Source: Megalonaias nervosa | Lineage: Eukaryota; Mollusca; Bivalvia; Unionida; Unionidae | Assembly: GCA_016617855.1 (NCBI GenBank) | Contig: JAECUM010003716.1 | Location: 62,001 to 126,000, forward strand | Length of the DNA stretch: 64,000 nt | Reading direction: 5' to 3' | Part shown: positions 16,901 through 28,100 of the stretch, in pieces | Position numbering within the stretch: position 1 is the first letter of the stretch | Layout: the number at the start of each line of letters is the position of its first letter | Notes under the pieces: generated by a model | Databases searched by the model: none | Seen by the model: the letters and a program-made list of their open reading frames with translations, nothing else | What the model was told of the DNA's origin: nothing | Made by a program: the position numbers and the translations under genes

Positions 16901-17321
16901 AAGACATATTTACCAATACATTTAGTATATTCAGATTTAATCCTTCGGGAACATAATTTGAGCAATCATGTGCGGCCTGGTGTTTCAGTGCGTAAATTAA
17001 TTGGATGGTCCCGGGGTGCACTTTGCCCCTCCTTTGTGTACGGGGCGGCTGGTTGTGGGTGTATGGTGGTGCGCTGTCTGTTGTTTCGTGGCGCCCTCCT
17101 GGGTCCCTCTTCTCCTTTTTCTTGGCCAGACATATAAATAAGAAGTGCGACCATCGCACATAAACGCGGGATTGTAATGGCACCATTCCTACAATCCCGA
17201 CCAATTAAAAATCTCGACTCTTGAGAATTAACCAGTCGCGAAAGCTCTTAGATAGCATATGCGGCTTAAATCCTTTATTCATTCTTTCATTCAATCGCGT
17301 CATTCAATTTCTAATAAAAAA
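16901..17321. other. Non-coding or intronic segment
   Basis: It begins with a possible donor GTAAGA and holds open frames on both strands without family support, a strong imperfect hairpin (17167-17199) and, at 17291-17304, a diverged copy of the TCAATCGCGCCATC motif. It may be an intron or the leader of the gene at 17322. Confidence 0.3.
17167..17199. repeat. Strong imperfect hairpin
   Basis: CGGGATTGTA...ATGG pairs with CCAT...TACAATCCCG across a 2-nt apex, with a 3-nt bulge: about 14 bp of stem in 33 nt. Its function is unknown. Confidence 0.5.
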
Positions 17322-17700
17322 ATGGCCAGCAATCACGTCGACAAAATGAATAAGATGCAAGGTGTGGTGGATACCATAGGCGTGGTGGAGGAAATGCTAG
17401 AAAGGTTGCAGTATGGTGCTTATAGCCCCCACATAGTCAACATGGAAATAAACAATTTGAGGAAGGCAAAAGAAAGACTGAGAGAGCTTATCAAAGAGGA
17501 AAGGAGGATCAGGAGGAAAAAGAACAGGTGAAAACGTACAATGCTAAGCTGGAAAAAGAAGAAGAGAATGAGAAGAGGAAGAAAGAGGAGAAGAAGGAGG
17601 AAGAGGACAAAGATGAGAGAAAGAAGAAGAAAAATGTCCTGCAAAAAATGAGGTGCTGGTGGAGAAGAGGAAGGGAGGAGAGAAAGTAGAAGAATGTTAA
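17322..17700 (+). pseudogene. Lys/Glu-rich coiled-coil protein with histone-type 3' hairpin
   Basis: ATG 17322 starts a 69-codon frame (ASNHVDKMNKMQGVVDTIGV...) ending at TGA 17529-17531. Beyond it, the sequence encodes an extremely Lys/Glu-rich helix in neighbouring frames, reaching TAG 17687-17689 or TAA 17698-17700. The composition suggests a long charged coiled coil, possibly with a chaperone-like or nucleic-acid-binding tail. No family is recognised. A histone-type stem-loop starts 3 nt after the TAA at 17700. With 461-676 and 14639-15715 this is the third flanking gene with that type of 3' end. Confidence 0.4.
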
Positions 17701-17702
17701 AC

Positions 17703-17718
17703 AGCCCTTTTCAGGGCC
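17703..17718 (+). terminator. Histone mRNA-type 3' stem-loop
   Basis: AGCCCTTTTCAGGGCC: 5-bp perfect stem plus a mismatched basal pair, loop TTTC, one base from the histone consensus. The 5' flank AAAC and 3' flank ACACC fit. TGTCTCGAAAAG follows, the same downstream purine element seen after the hairpin at 706. Confidence 0.6.
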
Positions 17719-18351
17719 ACACCATTGTCTCGAAAAGATATCTATTCTTTCTTGCCTAAAAAAAGTTTTAGTTAATTTTTTGGTGCGATAGATTGATGTT
17801 CATCAAGCTGTGTTTGTGTCCCTGTTGACCCTAGACAGACCCAATCCCTTGTCGCTCTACATTCCCTATGTTCAATTCCCCTTGAGCGTAAACAGGCCCA
17901 ATCTGCTCCATGTTCAATTCCCGTTATGAGTCCAAAGTTCCGGGACCCTTTTTTAACACACAAGTCCCATTGAGTCTAAAGTGCCCCCCTTCACTACTAC
18001 TGTTAATTGTTTATAGCATTTAACAGTTACAGGCATTCCACACAAGTTGAACGTCTTGTCAGTTCGAAGAAACGTTTGTCCGGAACAGCACAGCCTATTT
18101 AAGTCCAGCACTTTTTCATCATTATGCAAAATTACACAAGATGGCTTACCAAAACTTCTTAAAACATACTGAACAAATGAATGCTTCTGAGCTACTAACC
18201 TTTCGAAATCAGAAATATGGTCTGCTAAATTTGTGGAGTCTCCGTTTGCGTAACCATCTGTTTCTTTTTATTTCTATACTTCTCGTCATATATTTGTTGC
18301 TTACACGAGGAGCCAGAAAGCTCATCGTTTTTTAAGTCCAGGTTATATATG
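17719..18351. other. Intergenic; one short membrane-type frame
   Basis: No family-supported gene. A 64-aa plus-strand frame (18141-18335) contains one hydrophobic stretch (LFLFISILLVIYLLL) but has no other support. The right end of the viral element probably lies in or before this stretch; no terminal repeat was identified. Confidence 0.35.
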
Positions 18352-18373
18352 TTGTAATACTTTCCGTTGATTT
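18352..18373 (+). repeat. 22-bp direct repeat, left copy
   Basis: TTGTAATACTTTCCGTTGAT followed by TT; matches 19288-19309 with one difference. The two copies bracket about 0.9 kb containing the minus-strand ORFs and look like a target-site duplication. Confidence 0.6.
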
Positions 18374-18384
18374 AAATACATTTT

Positions 18385-19223
18385 TTGGTTTCATTATTTT
18401 TTGTAATTCCGTATTTCGTTCATCATGTCAGTCTGCGGCCTAATGTATCATTCTGGATTAGGTTTAGCATTCCCATGAGGATAAAGCCCATGATACTCCC
18501 CAATATATTCAACAAGAACAGCAGATGAATCTGATGACAACCACGTCACACGATTCTTGTACTTTGAGTTAGCTTTTAGTGTGGCATAGTAGCGTTGAAT
18601 GATGATAAGGTTGTCCTCGGATGGTTGAGCAGGTAAAGGAATGTGAACTTTTAATGAAAGTTCCGCACAACCCATTTTTTAAACGATTTGCTTTAACTCT
18701 CCATCAGGCAACATTTGAAAGTGAGTTTTAGGCGATATGCCCTTGGAAACCCACACACCGCAATCATCATCGAAATCGCCTCTACATTTGTTTGACATTT
18801 TTATTGTATTGTAATCATTTTTTACGATGTAGAAAACGTTTTCTTTACAACCATTAGGAACTTTGTCAAGTGGGGTTTTGCAAGAATGAGGACTATGAAA
18901 TGCGACGCTCGTTTTCACAAAATCTCTCATTGAGTATCCGATCGCTGAAGTATCGGCTGAACTGGACAAAGTTCAAATTCATCGTTCTAGTCTGCTGTTA
19001 GTATTGGCGAACAGTCAGTTTTCATGCCTTGCTCGCTGGCGTCGTTGTAGTCGAAGAATGGGGTGGTTGCTGTGTTGTTCTGTGAGCATTCGGCAGGAAC
19101 GCGATGTTCGATATCGTCATTGTTGGATGTTACTTTAGTGTTGGGCATGCATTCAGTGTCCAACACATCTGGAATGGCATCCAATATCAAGTCTAGAACA
19201 TCTGTGTTGTCGATATTTTTCAT
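18385..19223 (-). pseudogene. Decayed intronless ORF set, possible transposon or retrocopy cargo
   Basis: Minus-strand frames 19223-18987 (78 aa), 18969-18679 (96 aa) and 18675-18448 (75 aa); the last two are in the same frame, separated by a single TAA, and the frame continues past a TGA at 18448 for about 20 codons. The C-terminal part contains LSSDSSAVLVEYIG and PHGNAKPNPE, a PHGN-K-type motif I associate with transposon-like multi-copy genes of molluscs and cnidarians, without being able to name the family. It is intronless and flanked by 22-bp direct repeats. Confidence 0.35.
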
Positions 19224-19287
19224 TAGACAACGTGGTTTGGCTAAAATCGTTTGGCGAGCGCTTTATAATATGTCTGAGTCCACATGA

Positions 19288-19309
19288 TTGTTATACTTTC
19301 CGTTGATTT
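19288..19309 (+). repeat. 22-bp direct repeat, right copy
   Basis: TTGTTATACTTTCCGTTGAT followed by TT; partner of 18352-18373. Confidence 0.6.
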
Positions 19310-21033
19310 CCTTTACGTTCCTACCCACCACTTTCCTGTTGAAAGCGTCAGAGGACAGTTCTGCACAAAACTGTGATAGATAGTAGACCTAAGCGATTGG
19401 TTTAAACAAGCACTAAGCGCGTAGAAATGAATCATCATAATTATGTCGCCTACTTGTTCATTATATTTAGTCACTATAATCCTCATATCCTGCATCAGAT
19501 CATGTCTAAAATTGTAATATCGTCGATTTAATATTATTCCTATGGCTGCATGCAGCCTAAGAGGAATATGACTGTTTTCGTGACCGTGAATGGCCTAAGA
19601 CACGGCACGGTATCAACAGTTACCATCACCTAATACCTGCAGCGGTATAAGCTGGGTGTGAAGCACTGGCTGGTACTGGAATATAATTTTGCTCTGATAT
19701 TTTGTCTAGTTCTCCTTCCTGTACATGTAGGAGATTTGTACTGTATCTTGATGCCATATGTGTTTATCAGCATCTATTCCGATTTAGCAGCCTCAATGAG
19801 CAGAGCAGGCTTGCTTGTGGCATGCGCAGTCTTGAGTCTGAAATAAAATACACTTATTAAAGGGACATTAGCTCGGAAAAAACATTTTTTTTTTCAGCTT
19901 GTAATTACTTACTTTAACGAATAATTATAAAACATACTAAATACCTTAATTTTTTTTTTGAAAATCCATCAATCTGAATTATTGTATCACTTCGACACGC
20001 CTACATTCGAATGAAAGGAAGTTGAGCTCTTTCGAAGATTGGAGATTTTGGACACGTGAGATTATATATAACTATATGTTCAAAGTATCTCCAAAACAAC
20101 ATCATAATCTTTTGATACAGCATTCTAAATAAAATAAGGTAATTTTGTTTACAAGGACTTAGTTAAGTGTACAGATTTCATATTTATGACATACATGATT
20201 AATTTGAATAAATTTGTTCTAATTAACTGATGGGGGGGGGGTTCAGTAAAAAAAAGGACATAGTATACTCTAAGCATATAAGTGTCCCTTATAACATATT
20301 GTGAAATAAAATGATACTTACCTAATTTTTGGGCAAAATATACTAAAATAAAATTTACTACAATAATTCCTTGAAAGTTTGAGGTCAGAATTTTAAAAAT
20401 ATTAATATCGTTCCCATCCAAGGAAGCTTCGTTTGAATGGTGTGAAATGACCATGTTTTAATTAATGCAGACAAGGACATAAACACTTCTTATACATTTT
20501 ATGCTTATGATAAAGATACTGCGAAGCCAGGCAAAGAAAGTGCTGGCAAATACTGAATGTTGATTCTAATATCAATAAATAGAAATGTTTTATCTAAAGA
20601 TATAAGATATATGTAAAAAAATGTATGTGTTGGTAGTAGTAAATTTGTCACTTGCTGAAATAAAGTCGTAGAAGCACCAAGCTTGTTTAAATTCTATCTA
20701 TTCTCATTTGAGATTCAAAATAAGAACAATCACGGGATGTCAACTTCATTAAAATCACAACACATGAATACTTATTTCACCTTGGAGTCTTTAGTAGTAG
20801 TGACAGGTCCCTCAAAAGGTCATTGTACATGAAGACATAGCCATTACTTGAACGAACATATTTGAGTCTCAACTGAATGTTTGAATCATATACTTGTTCA
20901 AAATTTATATAATTTATATGCAAAATAATTAAATTGTGGATAAATAACATCCCTATCGCTGTCTTAATGTCATTTAAATGTCAATGCCATCCTTTACTGC
21001 AAATATTTGCGTAACCCCAATTTTGCTTACAAA
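19310..21033. other. Intergenic, no gene recognised
   Basis: AT-rich sequence with short frames on both strands, none with recognisable domains. Contains a G-run near 20231 but no structured repeat I could define. Confidence 0.4.
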
Positions 21034-21070
<37 letters not shown>

Positions 21071-23125
21071 CCAATATCTTAACCTAAGAGGTCGTTGGGG
21101 CACCACATTTGACTTTACAACCAGTTCTTTCCATCTTTCCCTGTTCTCTACGGCCCTTTAGGAATCTTCAAATTCCATGCCTGTCCACTCCTTAATGCTG
21201 TCATCCCACCTCTTTTTCTGTCTGCCTCTTCTTCTGCACCCTCGCACTGTACCTTGCAAGATTGTTTTTGCAATCCAGATGATCTTGAGACATGACCGTA
21301 CCACTTCAGTTTGCGCTTTTTTCTGTGGTCAAGAGGTCTTCATAGGATCCGATGGCTCGTTGGATCCTGTTGTGGACTTCTTCGTTGGTTACATGGTTAA
21401 TGTATGAGATGCCCAAGATCTTGCGGTAGCATCTCATTTCGAAGGTTTGAATCCTTCTTTGTTGATCTGTTGTGAGCGTCCATGTTTCACAAGCATACAG
21501 AATAATGGATATGACAATCGAACGCATCAGCCTTAATTTTAACCAAAAACAATGTTGGTATCTTTCCATATTGGTCTCAACCTTGTTAGTGCTGCTGTTG
21601 TCTGGGCAATCCTGCAAAGTAGTTCTGGTTTGGAGCCCTCATGTGTGATAATTGATCCCAAGTACTCGAAGCTTGTGACTCTTACCAGCTTCTGTCCACT
21701 GACCTTTATTTCTGCACTGATGCCATTGGTGTTGTTTGTCATCAGTCTGGTTTTCTCGGCACTAATCTCCATACCGTGTGCTGTGGAGGTTGTGTCGAGG
21801 TACTCAACCAAGACAGCCAATTCTTTTTCATCTCCTGGCAAACAATCAATATCATCTGCGAAGCTGACAGCGTCCTTGTGGTCATGCAAAGCATCCTCCA
21901 TGATCCTTACCAGGAAAATGTTGAAGAGTGTAGGTGACAGTATACATCCCTGTCTGATTTCAACTGTTGTTCGAAACCAATCTCCTCTGCTGCCATTGAT
22001 GAGGACAGCATTGGTGGCTTTGTCATAGAGGTGCTCAACAACCTGCACCAGGTTTGAGAAGATGTTGTACTTCCTCACAGTTGCCCATAAGGCTGCATGC
22101 CATACCCTATCAAAGGCCTTTTTGAAATCTATAAAGACGTGGTATAGATTCTGTTGATGCTGAAGGTATTTCTTGCAAAGGAGTCTGAGATTGAAGATTT
22201 GTTTTGTGGTGCTCCTTCCTGCTGGGAAGCCTGCCTGCTCCTCAGCAATAATTTTCTCTGCTTGAGGCTTTAGTCTGTTGAGAATTATCTTCAGCATGAC
22301 TTTGCTCGGGTGACTGATCAAACTGATGGTTCTGTAGTTTTGGCATAGCTGTAGGTTTCCTTTCTTGGGGAGCACGATGACCAAGGATTGAGTCCATCTG
22401 ATGGGCCATTCTCCTGTCCACCATATCTTGTTGCGGATTGTTGTTAGGACTGTGACTATCTCTTCTCCTCCTGCTTGAATGATCTCTGCTGGTATGTTGT
22501 CAATGCCGGCTGGCTTTCCTTTTTTTGTGACCTAACTGCAATTTCAACTTCTTCACGAAGAATGGGGTTGTCATCAATTTCCTGAGGGCAATTTAGTACT
22601 GCTGGATCTCCTTGGGTCTTATGATTGTACAATTCTGAGCAGTATTCTGTCCATCGCTTGAGGATCTCTTGATTTTCTGTGAGGCATTATCCTGATTTGT
22701 CTTGGATGATGGTTGTTTTCCCTTGTTTATCGGTTGTGAGATCTTTCGCCAGTTGATATGCCATTTTGCTGTCATTCTACTCAGACTGTCTTCGATTTTG
22801 CAGCATTGTCTTTCTATCCAGGATTCCTTTGCCTTTTTCATGCTTTTCCTGATCATGTTGTTTATCCCTCTGTATTTTCTAGCTCCTTCATTATCTCTTT
22901 TTCCCTTTGTCAGTTCTCTTCTTTTGTTGCATAGTTCAAGGACATCTGTTGTGACCCAATGTTTCTTTGTTCGACGATATTTGCCAATGATCTCACTAGC
23001 TGTGCTAGTCACAGCTGTTTTGAATGTGGTTGTTACGAACTCCAGGTCGGTGTCTTGGCTCTCCAGGGTTATCAAAGGTGCAAATTTACCACCTATCATT
23101 GCTTGGAAGCTTGTGCGACTTTTGG
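21034..23125 (-). mobile_element. LINE (non-LTR retrotransposon) RT half, minus strand, decayed
   Basis: The minus-strand reverse transcriptase is open from about 22384 to 21539 (281 aa) with NYRTISLISHPSKVMLKIIL, DFKKAFDRVWH, an RQGCILSP block and the catalytic SFADDIDCL; it continues in another frame (ILYACETWTLTTDQQRRIQT) towards a C-terminus in shifted frames. The 3' end is marked by (ATC)n at 21037-21069 on the plus strand, i.e. a (GAT)n tail on the element strand. The linker between endonuclease and RT is read at 23115-22593. The 5' part of the element is missing from this strand and the sequence stops near 23125, abutting an oppositely oriented copy. APE-type LINE; the clade was not determined. 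Confidence 0.85.
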
Positions 23126-23129
23126 CTCT

Positions 23130-24262
23130 TTCAATTTGCCACACCACGTGAAGACAACTATCAATTCTTCCATACCGGATCGGTCGCAACCCGGGTCATA
23201 AATTACCGTGGCTTCCGATGCACACCAGGACGGAGGTGACAGGTACGCTACTGGTGCCCCCACTACCAAGATCCGTGGGAGAGACAACATCATCATCGGT
23301 ACATGGAACGTTAGAACACTGAGGGCTGTGGGAAAGTTGAAACAATTTACACAGAAGTTGGAGAGGTACAGCTGGAACATCATTGGACTCTGCGAAGAGC
23401 GCTGGAAACACTCTGTCGGAATAACAACAGATGAAGGGCATAAGCTCTACTTCAGTGGAAGAGGGGACAAGCACATTTCTTGTTCACAAAGGTATTGTGA
23501 ACAGCATTATGGGTTGCTGTCCAGTCTCAAGCAGGCTCATTATCATCCGCCCGAGGGCGACTCCCTTCAACATCACAATCATACATGCCTATGCACCCAC
23601 ATCTAACTATGATGACAACGAACTGGAGAATTTTTATAACCAACTGCAAGATATCATTGACCACTCACCCAAGAAGGACATTCTTTTTGTACAAGGAGAC
23701 TGGAATGCAAAGGTGGGAGTTGATTCACAGACAAACTGGCAAAGCATCTGTGGACGCTTCTGCAATGCTGAAACAAATGAAAGAGGGTCTTGGAGTTTGC
23801 TGCCTACAACAACCTTGTGCTAGCCAACACATTTGGCCCGGACAAAGCATCTAGAAGATGGACCTGGCGCAGTCCAGATGGACAACATCACAACCAGATT
23901 GACTAAGTCTTGGTGAAAAAACGATTCTGCACAGGACTGAATATCGCCAGAACACGAAGTTTTCCAGGAGCAGATATTGGAAGTGACCATGATTTATTAA
24001 TGACAACATTTCGACTCCACCTGAAAATGATTAAAAAACCTAATCAACCAAGAATCAGATTTGACCTTGAAAAATTGAAAGATCCAAAAGTCACAGAAGC
24101 CTTCCAAGCAACGATAGGTGGTAAATTTTCACCTTTGATAACCCTGGACAGCCAAGACACCGACCTAGAGTCCTTAACAACCACGGTCAACACAGCTGTA
24201 ACTAGCACAGCTAACGAGATCATTGGCAAATATCGTCGAACAAAGAAACATTGGGTCACAAC
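23130..24262 (+). mobile_element. LINE endonuclease half, plus strand, 3' truncated
   Basis: Plus-strand APE-type endonuclease: GTWNVRTLRAVGKLKQF at about 23300-23350, a block with LCEERWKH, then in shifted frames FVQGDWNAKVG (about 23688-23722) and the C-terminal GSDHDLLMTTF (about 23980-24010), followed by the start of the linker to the RT (QATIGGKFSPLITL ... KKHWVTT, 24100-24262), where it ends abruptly. The same linker segment occurs on the minus strand at 22945-23115 with roughly 90 percent identity by eye, so this is a second copy or an inversion-duplication of the adjoining LINE. Several frameshifts; inactive. Confidence 0.8.
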
Positions 24263-24390
24263 AGCTTACAAATGCATACAATTTAAGTCGTCTGATTGCT
24301 TTTATTCCATTATTAAAACTAAGCCAAAATCTTTTGAAAATAGATAAAATCTTCGTTTTATTTTGGTATTCCCAATTATTCGGTAATTAA

Positions 24391-24461
24391 TTTCGTTCCG
24401 GTATTTATTCCGGTAAATACCTTTATTCCGGTATTTATTAAGGTAAATGCATTTATTCCCG
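24391..24461. repeat. 30-bp tandem repeat, about 2.3 copies
   Basis: TTTCGTTCCGGTATTTATTC and continuation repeats at 24421 and partly at 24451, about 170 nt upstream of the first GTPBP2 coding exon. Confidence 0.55.
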
Positions 24462-24533
24462 TTAACGTGGTGGCTGGTTACCTCCCATATTTACTGTTTA
24501 TTTTTATTCATCCGGGAATTTTACCAGCTGATG

Positions 24534-24545
24534 AAATATGGCGGT
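24534..24545 (+). promoter_or_regulatory. YY1-like initiator motif upstream of GTPBP2
   Basis: AAATATGGCGGT fits the AANATGGCGG core of YY1-type elements that often sit just downstream of transcription starts of animal housekeeping genes. It is 86 nt upstream of the proposed ATG 24631. Promoter assignment is inferred. Confidence 0.35.
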
Positions 24546-24630
24546 CTAACAATGAAACTACAATATTGTTGACGGTTGTCACAATATTTTGAAATGTTTG
24601 TAGGTGAGGTTGCATATTTGCATCGGAAAC

Positions 24631-24738
24631 ATGCAAGATATATACGAAAATTTAGTTTATAGAGAAAAAATGGAACATTATGAAGAGACGTGCAAATCCA
24701 TAGAGACGGGGAAAATGCCCGCATCTTTACCGCCTGAG
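24631..24738 (+). CDS. GTPBP2: GTPBP2 exon 1
   Basis: 36 codons from ATG 24631 to SLPPE, donor GTAAAA at 24739, phase 0. An in-frame stop lies at 24601-24603. The residues LPPE align with the vertebrate segment just before the exon 2 sequence. Confidence 0.75.
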
Positions 24739-27700
24739 GTAAAAAGATCTGTTGGCGTTAATAATGACTTGGTATATGTATTTTGCCTTAATTAATTTGA
24801 TGTTCTTTTTTTCTAAAAAAATAACTAATTTAGTTTCGATATTTCGTATACGCACAAAAAAATATTCAGTTCGCTGTCAGGGTCCACTTTTGGTTGTGTA
24901 TAGAGACAAGTCAGTTGCACAATTCAAATAGGTCATGTACGTGCGCTGTCACTTTTTGCAGCTATAAGTGTAATTTTGGAGAATTTGATTACACATACCT
25001 TTAAATGGCGTTTATTCACTTTATTTCGCGCCTTGTCCATCAAAATTCCATTGAAGATTATTGTATAAATTCCGTTAAAAATGCTTAACAGCAAATTCAC
25101 TGATAATGTACTTCGACATTTTTAGGCAGTCAAGAAAGCGGGGTGATCCCGTTTATAGTACAAGTCATATGGGTCATGTAGGCGTTCAACACCGACTATT
25201 TCAGTATGGGTAGCATTTTTTAGAATCTGATTTTACATACCTTTAAGTGGCAAGTATTCACTTCATTTAGTTTCATATACATCCATATTCCTTTGGAAGG
25301 TCATTATTTAGACGCCCCGAGAGGAGCATATGGCAAAATCGATGTTAGAGTATGTATACATTTTTGGATGAAATGAACCTAAAGATGTGATCCAGTACAG
25401 TCCTGATTGAATGTTGCACGCTGTATGTCACAATGAAAACTACACATATTGATAAACAAATTCATATTACCCTCGATTGTGACGATTCCATTTGACGCGC
25501 TCTTATTTTGACCCGAGTTTAGTACATGGCCATAATTGTTGAATTCCATAGTGATAGATAATTTTCATCTGAAGTTTCTTGGTGACAGGGTGCAGAGCAT
25601 TCAATAATCAGGATTGAATAGACTTTGGTTAAAGAAAATTAGTGTTAAATTTTAAAAGAACAATTTATATTTAATTTAAAATGAGTAAATGTGCATACAT
25701 GACCCATGTGACTTGTACTATAAATTGGTGTTTGTCGCGTACTGTGATGTAAGGGGGAGCACGCATGTGGTTGGTTGAAGTTGAATTACAAGCAAAGACA
25801 CGCGATAATGTCATCATTTATAAACAAACCCAGGGAAAACACCAGTATACCAAAAAAAGCACACAAGACCATTAAATTGGAGGCAATTATGTAACTTCGT
25901 ATACATCTTCTGTATGGTATGTCATTTCTTTTATTTCATTTTGTACATAATATCTATTTTTCCCACAGCTGTTAATTCAGATTTATTTTAGTTCAGGTTT
26001 AAATCATGCTAAATTATCATTTTGAAGAACTGTTGTATGTACAATTTAAGAATAAAACTATTGTGTGTTACTCCTCTATCCCATTAATAGCTGAACATCC
26101 ATACAGGAGATGAATGAAAATGTGCGAGACTTGTTCACGCTATTGTACCTTGAATCCCCCTGCACTAGTAATAGTTCAATCCATTATCAACATTTTTAAC
26201 CCAGTTTAATGCCAAACTGCCAATGTAAAAGTCCATAGCGATCGATAATTGTTGTCCAGAAATTTTGTTATGACAATTAATGTGCAGATCACTCAAAAAT
26301 CAAAATTGAATAAACTTTGTTATAAATATATTCTGATTAAATTTAAAAAATTATTTTTTAAATTTATATAGTAAATGTACTACATGACCCATGTGACTTT
26401 CACTATAGTTTTACAACATACGACATATCACATGATATTTTTGTTTTGGTGCTATCTTACTGCCTAAATAACAACCATTTTCCGAAGTTAACTGACAGGA
26501 GAATGAGAGATCACATTTTCAGAATATTTCACACATTTGACAGCTCATACTGACACACTTCCACAAATTTAAATCTAATTGATTATACTTAATTTGCTGT
26601 TTTGATCCTGATGGAATCAAAATCAGACAGTAGTACATGGATGCATTTTCATGTTCCGTTCAGCTGGTTGAAATGTGAGAAATGCCAAAATTGGATTAGG
26701 TTGAAGAATGTTTCTTTAATGAAATCAATAAAAATATACTAATATTGAGGAAAGTGTTAAATAGCATTGTTTCATTCAAGATATTTATCATCCTTTTAAA
26801 CAATTTTGGCATTGCCAGCTTTCTATGCATTCCAACTAAATGAAATGTAGGTCAGCGGAACTTGAAAACACATCCATTTGCTTGTGTGATAATTTGAATT
26901 TATTCCCCTCCAAAAATGAGTAAGTAAAGTCTGCCAAAATCAATATGACTTTAATTGGTGGAAAAGCTTTAGTATGTGCTGCCAAGTGTGTGAGATATTC
27001 TTGAAAATTTGGTGGCTTGTTCTGCTGTCGGTGAACATAAGAACATGCTACACAAGGCCGCTAATTAGGCAGTAAGATGTAGCGCCAAAACATAAATACC
27101 ATGTCATACATCTTAAATTGAAGGACTAGGTTAAGCCAAATGTGGAATAGATTTTTTATAATTTTTGCAATATGAAATCATAAAAATAATCTTTTTATTG
27201 TGTACCTTGGAAATTAACAACAAATATATATGTTTGTTTGCTATAATTATAATAGAAATAATGTAGTAATTTACATATTTTCCTCTTCAGGTACTTGCAA
27301 GAGTTACTTAACTTGTGTTAATTGGGAGTATCGAAGGGTGTTATTGTTTGTTTCTCCATTTTTGACTGATAGAATCAATTGCATGTGATTTTGAATATAT
27401 TTTCTCAGATGGGAATATGAGTTATTTTTGGTAAAATGGATATTCATTATATGCAAATGACTCGTTATGCAGTATGATTAAAATCTGATCTCCACAGTGC
27501 AACATGGAGATCTGATGGCACCAATAAGTGTCTGTGTTTTGTTGACCATGTAGTTCACCAGTTGAATCACAACTTACGATTCATGTGAAACAAAATGCTG
27601 ACAAAAATGTGGAAGACTTTGTCCGGTATCCGATAAAAGGCTGACGAGGTAATAGATACAACTTTTGGCAAGGATTGAATATTAGAAACTAAAGACAGGG

Positions 27701-28066
27701 ACACAATGTACACTCGCATTTTTAGGCTACACCACTTACTTTGTCAAAAAGATATTCATGATGGTGGAAAGAAAATCCATACTTGCTTCAGGGATGGCAC
27801 TGGCTTTAAAACAGTTGTCGCCAAAGAAATCGCCAACCTAAATATTTTGTCGCCAATTTATTAAAAAAAATATCGTCATTTTCATAATACAGTGCTGTCT
27901 GTTTAACTCAACATACTCGGGTCCTAGGTAATATTGTCGACATAAGCGGATGTTTCAGGGGTCAAGCTGGACTTGAATTTGAGGGAGAAGTGACTTCTCT
28001 TTTTGAACAGAACAGGGAGAAGTGATAGTTCAACAGGGAGAAGTGGACGTGAAGCAAGAAATGCAA

Positions 28067-28100
<34 letters not shown>

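Noticed and set aside
18528..18560. Possible hammerhead ribozyme core (CTGATGA)
   Set aside because: No matching GAAA and stem arrangement nearby; the motif occurs by chance in several places.
21037..21069. (ATC)n as an independent microsatellite
   Set aside because: It lies exactly at the 3' end of the minus-strand LINE and is better explained as its (GAT)n tail.
22702..23151. Plus-strand frame of 149 aa
   Set aside because: Shadow of the minus-strand LINE linker and RT region.
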